This document shows positions 9,190 to 12,342 of a stretch of DNA of 12,342 nucleotides, in pieces. Below the pieces are notes generated by a model, which saw only the letters and a program-made list of their open reading frames with translations, ran no database searches and was not told the origin of the DNA. Numbering within the stretch: the first letter of the stretch is position 1; each line of letters begins with the position of its first letter. The translations under genes and the position numbers were made by a program. The DNA comes from JBBABP01 sp041657585 (GTDB lineage Bacteria > Patescibacteriota > Gracilibacteria > Absconditabacterales > Absconditicoccaceae), in contig JBBABP010000034.1 in assembly GCA_041657585.1 (NCBI GenBank), positions 1 through 12,342 of the forward strand, read 5' to 3'.

Positions 9190-11019
9190 ATGGCATATAA
9201 AAGAATAATTAGTAAAGAGATTGAGGAGGAAGAGATAGAATATGTTATTTATTGTAGAAAATCTACAAAAGATGAAGATAAACAAGTGCAATCAATCCCA
9301 GACCAAATAGAGGCCTGTATAAGATTTGCTAATTCAGAAAAAAATAATTTAAAAATAGCAACCAAACCAAACAATTATAAAGAAATGTTTTTTAAGAATG
9401 ATTTAGACTATAATAAAACAATAGAAAAAGAAGATAATGATAAAGATGAATATAATGCTGAAGTATATAAAAAATATAGAGATATGAATCTTTTTATTGT
9501 GACTGAACGTGAATCAGGAAAAGAGGCAGGTATAAGACCAAAACGAAGAAAGATAATAGAGCTTATCAAAAGTGGAAAAATTAAATGATTGATAAGTTAT
9601 GAGCCAAATCGTCAAGCAAGAAATATGTTAGAGTGATGAGAGCTTATTGATTTGGTAGATAAAAAATTAATAGATTTAAAATATGTAAATTTTCACTTTG
9701 AGAATAATAGCAATTGAAAAATGATGTTGTGAATGCTTTTTGCTTTTGCAAAACAATATTCAGACAATCAATCTGAAGTAGTAGATAGATGAAATAAATG
9801 AGCCATAGAAAGATGAAAATCAATGGGAACACCAAAGCACTGATATTTTATAAATGCACAAGGTTATCATCAGCCACATAATTTGTATTTTGATTTAATG
9901 CAAACAGCATTTCGTATAAAGATAGCGCTTAACAAATCTAATAAAGAAATAGCTGACCGATTAAATAAGAAATGATTTAAAAGATTATATATAATGAATG
10001 ATGAAAATGGAGTAAAAACATTCAGAGAATTGCCAGCTAGTTATAAAGTTCTTGGTGAGGTATGGATAGACCATTTTTATTATGGAAAGTTTTATCATTG
10101 AAAAAATGAAACAGATTTAAGAGATTCTAATGAATTTTATGAACCAATGATTACTGAAGATGAACACGCAATACTATATTCTAGGCATTTAGAACATTAT
10201 ACACAAAGGTCAACTAAAGAGATAAAAAAAGAAAATGAAAATAGCTATCCATTTGCAGAATGAATGGTTATAACTCCAGATAATTATAATATGACACCAA
10301 ACATTCCTAATAAATATAGGTTTGTTGAAAAATTAAACGAATTAAAAAAAATAAAACCAAATGCAGATTTATCAGAAGTAATCAATTCTATTCAAGTTAA
10401 ATATTGATGTAAAATAAAAGGCGTAAAATATACTTGAGTAGAAGTTTCTTTTGATATCATAGAGAGAGGGATAATAAAACTTTTTAAAAGATTTAAAATG
10501 ACAGAAGCCACAATTAGTAATGTTATCAGAGAAGCTCAAATTAAATTAGAAGAAAATAAAGATAAAGAAGCAGAAGAAAGGGCAGGATTACAAGCCAATA
10601 GTAAACTTTTAAACATTCAATTACATAAATTAGAAGATACTATGCTTAGAGTATCTATTAATTGGAAAGACAGTGATTGGGCATCTTATAATAAAAGAAA
10701 AAAAACAATAAGTGATAATATTGATTATATTGATAGTCAATTATTACTATTAAAAGAAGACGGAAGAAACCATGTATTTGAGTTGGAGAATTTTCTTAAG
10801 TTTATGAGGAACGCAGTTCCGATATATAAGAATGCTAATTTTGTTCAAAAGAGAAAAATACACTCAATTTTCTTTTCGAACATAATCATAAACGAAAAAA
10901 AACAAGTTAAGATAAGGGTTAAACCTCATTTTATGGACTTGTTTTCTACTGATGGTATATATGGTGGGCCTAGCTGGGCTCGAACCAGCGACCAATCGGT
11001 TATGAGCCGATTGCTCTAA
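9190..11019 (+). CDS. Large serine recombinase (site-specific integrase)
   Basis: A 609-residue recombinase that would integrate and excise the element using a serine nucleophile. Order: resolvase-like catalytic domain (about 18-170) with YCRKS (Ser25), IPDQ, TERESGKEAG (106-114) and the arginine motif NRQARN (R141, R144); a recombinase domain (about 230-345, ALNKSNKEIADRLNKKG and YYGKFYHGK); then a long charged coiled coil (about 440-530). The usual cysteine zinc ribbon between them is not visible: the protein has only three cysteines, none paired. About 15 glycines are TGA. The in-frame ATG at 10498 is internal, not a separate gene. The last 19 or so codons, YGGPSWARTSDQ onward, are the antisense of a tRNA gene, and the stop lies in its D arm, marking the integration junction. 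No ribosome-binding site; seven A precede TGG of the start. Confidence 0.93.
10960..10973 (+). repeat. Candidate attachment core, right copy
   Basis: tatggtgggcctag overlaps the 3' end of the CAT tRNA gene (encoded CCA, discriminator and part of the acceptor stem) and the last codons of the recombinase. It matches 13 of 14 bases at 529-542 in the same orientation, at a distance of 10431 bp. Confidence 0.5.
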
Positions 11020-11038
11020 CCAACTGAGCTATAGACCC
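10962..11038 (-). tRNA. tRNA with CAT anticodon (elongator Met or Ile2)
   Basis: Complete cloverleaf: acceptor GGGTCTA with TAGGCCC, D arm GCTC/GAGC, anticodon stem ATCGG/CCGAT with loop CTCATAA, T arm GCTGG/CCAGC, and encoded CCA. It lacks the three G-C pairs of initiator tRNA. The GGCTCATAACC anticodon arm and TGGTC variable loop resemble bacterial tRNA-Ile2, in which the C is modified to lysidine; elongator Met is the alternative. The recombinase frame runs antisense into it, and the gene remains intact, making it the probable integration target. Confidence 0.93.
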
Positions 11039-11068
11039 TAATATATTTGATGTCTACTTAAATTTAAA

Positions 11069-11145
11069 TGGTGGGTGATATAGGACTCGAACCTATGACC
11101 CTCTGCTTGTAAGGCAGATGCTCTAGCCAACTGAGCTAATCACCC
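11069..11145 (-). tRNA. tRNA-Val (TAC)
   Basis: Complete cloverleaf: acceptor GGGTGAT with ATCACCC, anticodon loop CTTACAA on stem TCTGC/GCAGA, T arm with TTCGAGT, and encoded CCA. With the neighbouring CAT tRNA it is one of only two here that encode CCA. Confidence 0.95.
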
Positions 11146-11155
11146 ATAATAGTTT

Positions 11156-11221
11156 TTAGTCTTTAGTTATTAGTCTTTAGTAAATGCTATTGTCTAAAGG
11201 CAAAGCCGTCACTAAGGACTA
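11156..11221. repeat. 14-bp tandem repeat and matching inverted half between tRNA-Glu and tRNA-Val
   Basis: ttagtctttagtta (11156-11169) is followed directly by ttagtctttagtaa (11170-11183), 13 of 14 identical. actaaggacta (11211-11221) is nearly the reverse complement of 11171-11181, so the spacer could fold into a stem. No gene is visible in this gap. Confidence 0.55.
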
Positions 11222-11232
11222 TAAGCTATTTT

Positions 11233-11304
11233 CGGTCTTACGGGGAATCGAACCCCGATTAAGGGATTGAAAGTCCCTTGTCCTAACCATTAGACGATAA
11301 GACC
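11233..11304 (-). tRNA. tRNA-Glu (TTC)
   Basis: Complete cloverleaf: acceptor GGTCTTA with TAAGACC and discriminator G, D arm GTCT/GGAC, anticodon loop CTTTCAA on stem AGGGA/TCCCT, T arm CGGGG/CCCCG. CCA is not encoded. The loop reads TTC, not TCA, so it is not the UGA-decoding tRNA. Confidence 0.95.
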
Positions 11305-11332
11305 AAGATTTCATTATTTTAAATTTTAAATT

Positions 11333-11406
11333 CGGGGACGAAGGGACTCGAACCCTCGACCTTCCGCGTGACAGGCGGACGTTCTAACCAGCTGAACTAC
11401 GACCCC
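11333..11406 (-). tRNA. tRNA-Asp (GTC)
   Basis: Cloverleaf with anticodon loop CTGTCAC on stem CCGCC/GGCGG-like pairing, T arm GAGGG/CCCTT and discriminator G. The acceptor GGGGTCG against CGTCCCC has a T-T mismatch at position 5-68. CCA is not encoded. Confidence 0.92.
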
Positions 11407-11430
11407 AAAATTATAATTTATTTAAACATT

Positions 11431-11503
11431 AGCCAGCTACGGGACTTGAACCCACAACCTACCGCTTACAAGGCGGTTGCTCTACCAGTTGAGCTAAGCT
11501 GGC
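11431..11503 (-). tRNA. tRNA-Thr (TGT)
   Basis: Complete cloverleaf: acceptor GCCAGCT with AGCTGGC, D arm GCTC/GAGC, anticodon loop CTTGTAA on stem ACCGC/GCGGT, T arm GTGGG/CCCGT, discriminator T. CCA is not encoded. Confidence 0.95.
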
Positions 11504-11505
11504 AA

Positions 11506-11529
11506 CAAAAAGCAAGCTTCGTGGGCTTG
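11506..11529 (-). terminator. Weak terminator-like hairpin after rpsT
   Basis: On the minus strand CAAGC (11529-11525) pairs with GCTTG (11517-11513) across a 7-base loop and is followed by a short T run. It lies just after the rpsT stop and before tRNA-Thr. With only five base pairs it may give partial termination, or help separate the mRNA from the downstream tRNAs. Confidence 0.35.
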
Positions 11530-11531
11530 AT

Positions 11532-11816
11532 TTATGTAGATTTTTTTTCTTTCAAATTATCATTTTTATTAAATAATTTTGCAACTCTTGATTTTTTTCT
11601 TGCTGCTGTTTTCTTTTTTATAATTCAGATTTTTGCACATTTATCTATGATTTTATAGATTTTGTTCAAATCTTCTTGATTTGATTTTATTCATTTACTA
11701 ACATTTTTGATAAATTTTTTGATCTCCATTTTCATTCTGAATTTAAATTCATTATTTCTTGATTGTAAAATCAAAGATCTTTTTGCTGCTTTTTTTGCTG
11801 ATTTTGTGATTGGCAT
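11532..11816 (-). CDS. rpsT: 30S ribosomal protein S20
   Basis: A 94-residue basic protein that binds 16S rRNA in the small ribosomal subunit. It begins MPITKSAKKAAKRS and contains the family signature DKCAKIGIIKKKTAARKKSRVAKL near residues 58-81 (quoted here as two parts: DKCAKIGIIKKK and TAARKKSRVAKL). Glycines 42 and 64 are TGA, and Gly64 in the K-x-GII position is conserved in S20, so the host's own housekeeping genes use the same code as the element. Length is slightly above the usual 85-90. The start matches the conserved N-terminus; no Shine-Dalgarno is seen (TTGAAAAAC before ATG). It sits between tRNA-Asn and tRNA-Thr on the same strand, probably co-transcribed with them. It was hidden from standard-code reading by the two TGA codons. 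Confidence 0.93.
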
Positions 11817-11857
11817 GTTTTTCAATAATATATAATTAAAATTATTATTTTATAAAT

Positions 11858-11930
11858 CTCCGAGGGAGGGACTCGAACCCACGACCCAGTGGTTAACAGC
11901 CACTTGCTCTACCAACTGAGCTACCTCGGA
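11858..11930 (-). tRNA. tRNA-Asn (GTT)
   Basis: Cloverleaf: acceptor TCCGAGG with CCTCGGA and discriminator G, D arm GCTC/GAGC, anticodon loop CTGTTAA on stem AGTGG/CCACT. The T stem GTGGG/CCCTC has one T-T mismatch. CCA is not encoded. Confidence 0.94.
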
Positions 11931-11954
11931 ATATATTTTTTTTACACGACGCAA

Positions 11955-11982
11955 TGTATAATGATTACGATTGTGTTTTCAA
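11955..11982 (-). promoter_or_regulatory. Candidate promoter for tRNA-Asn, rpsT and downstream tRNAs
   Basis: On the minus strand TTGAAA (11982-11977) is followed after 16 bp by TATACA (11960-11955), 25 bases before the tRNA-Asn 5' end. This fits a sigma-70 type promoter driving tRNA-Asn and perhaps rpsT and the tRNAs beyond. Confidence 0.45.
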
Positions 11983-11995
11983 TGTTAATTTTATT

Positions 11996-12076
11996 TACCG
12001 GGGACAGGGATCGAACCTGCACACCTTACGGCACTTGGTTCTAAGCCAAGCATGTCTACCATTCCATCACCCCGGC
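11996..12076 (-). tRNA. tRNA-Leu (TAG)
   Basis: Class II tRNA of 81 bases with a long variable arm. Acceptor GCCGGGG against CCCCGGT (a G-U first pair), anticodon loop CTTAGAA on stem TTGG/CCAA, T arm CAGG/CCTG with TTCGATC. CCA is not encoded. Confidence 0.94.
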
Positions 12077-12085
12077 GAGTTCATT

Positions 12086-12156
12086 TTGGGACGCTAGGAC
12101 TCGAACCTAGATAAACGGAGTCAGAGTCCGTTGTCCTACCATTAGACGACATCCCA
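12086..12156 (-). tRNA. tRNA-Gln (CTG)
   Basis: Complete cloverleaf of 71 bases: acceptor TGGGATG with CGTCCCA and discriminator A, D arm GTCT/GGAC, anticodon loop CTCTGAC on stem ACGGA/TCCGT, T arm CTAGG/CCTAG. CCA is not encoded. It resembles the TTG glutamine tRNA at the window end, suggesting duplication. Confidence 0.93.
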
Positions 12157-12204
12157 GTCTGAATATGGAGAACAGTTATTTTAGTAATTGCTTAATATTT
12201 ATTT

Positions 12205-12276
12205 TTGCGGGAGATGGAGTCGAACCACCTATCTTCGGGTTATGAGCCCAACGAGATACCGTTTCTCTATCCCGCA
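12205..12276 (-). tRNA. Initiator tRNA-Met (CAT)
   Basis: Complete 72-base cloverleaf with the initiator hallmark of three G-C pairs at the base of the anticodon stem (TTGGG/CCCGA around CTCATAA). The acceptor is TGCGGGA with TCCCGCA and discriminator A. The first pair is T1-A72 instead of the usual bacterial C1-A72 mismatch. CCA is not encoded. Confidence 0.92.
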
Positions 12277-12285
12277 ATTTTGATT

Positions 12286-12342
12286 TTGGGGAACTAGGAT
12301 TCGAACCTAGACTGACGGAGTCAAAGTCCGCTGTCCTACCGT
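12286..12342 (-). tRNA. tRNA-Gln (TTG), 5' end cut by the window edge
   Basis: The 3' part of a tRNA: D arm end GGAC, anticodon loop CTTTGAC on stem GCGGA/TCCGT, T arm CTAGG/CCTAG with TTCGAAT, and acceptor end TTCCCCA with discriminator A. CCA is not encoded. The 5' acceptor strand lies beyond 12342. Confidence 0.9.

Noticed and set aside
10498..11019. Separate gene starting at ATG 10498
   Set aside because: It is in frame with the recombinase and is its coiled coil and tail (residue 437 onward) once TGA is read as Gly.
11233..11304. Possible UGA-decoding glycine tRNA because the loop contains TCA
   Set aside because: Aligned on the 7-base loop CTTTCAA, the anticodon is TTC, which is glutamate.
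11368..11658. Plus-strand frame of 96 codons
   Set aside because: It is the antisense of tRNA-Asp, tRNA-Thr and rpsT; its RDLNPQPTA-like text is a familiar tRNA translation artefact.

Overview
This is AT-rich bacterial DNA that reads coherently only if TGA codes for glycine (translation table 25). Under the standard code the long genes break into fragments. With TGA as Gly, invariant motifs reappear: the CGTGGM methylase motif of HsdM (TGA at 1433), the GSGKS Walker A of HsdR (TGA at 5762), the KxGII stretch of ribosomal protein S20 (codon 64) and the RGPxGL-like stretch of a DUF2958 protein (TGA at 357 and 366). All recognised genes stop at TAA or TAG. That points to the Patescibacteria/CPR lineages Absconditabacteria (SR1) or Gracilibacteria (BD1-5). 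The glycine tRNA that reads UGA is not in this window.

Layout: 1-443 holds the 3' end of an unrecognised gene overlapping a complete DUF2958 gene. 444-791 is a gene-free AT-rich stretch with a candidate attachment core (529-542), three TATACAAG repeats at an exact 10-bp period and a candidate promoter. 792-8496 is a probable operon: hsdM (with a one-base frameshift), hsdS, a zinc-ribbon gene, a membrane-protein gene, hsdR and an unrecognised gene, closed by a terminator near 8526-8556. 8635-9093 holds two small unrecognised genes. 9190-11019 is a large serine recombinase whose last codons lie antisense to a tRNA gene. 10962-12342 is host sequence: nine tRNA genes on the minus strand (CAT elongator Met or Ile2, Val, Glu, Asp, Thr, Asn, Leu, Gln, initiator Met, and a partial Gln makes ten tRNA features in all), with rpsT (ribosomal protein S20) among them.

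Interpretation: the type I restriction-modification operon and the recombinase look like one integrative element of about 10.4 kb inserted at the 3' end of the CAT tRNA gene. A near-repeat (tatggtggtcctag at 529 against tatggtgggcctag at 10960) flanks exactly this cargo in direct orientation. The distance between the copies, 10431 bp, is divisible by three, so excision would join the recombinase in frame to the open stretch right of 529 and give it a different C-terminus. HsdM and HsdS would form the methylase and HsdR would add ATP-driven restriction. The zinc-ribbon and membrane proteins between hsdS and hsdR are candidate accessory defence genes. No start codon in the window has a convincing Shine-Dalgarno sequence.
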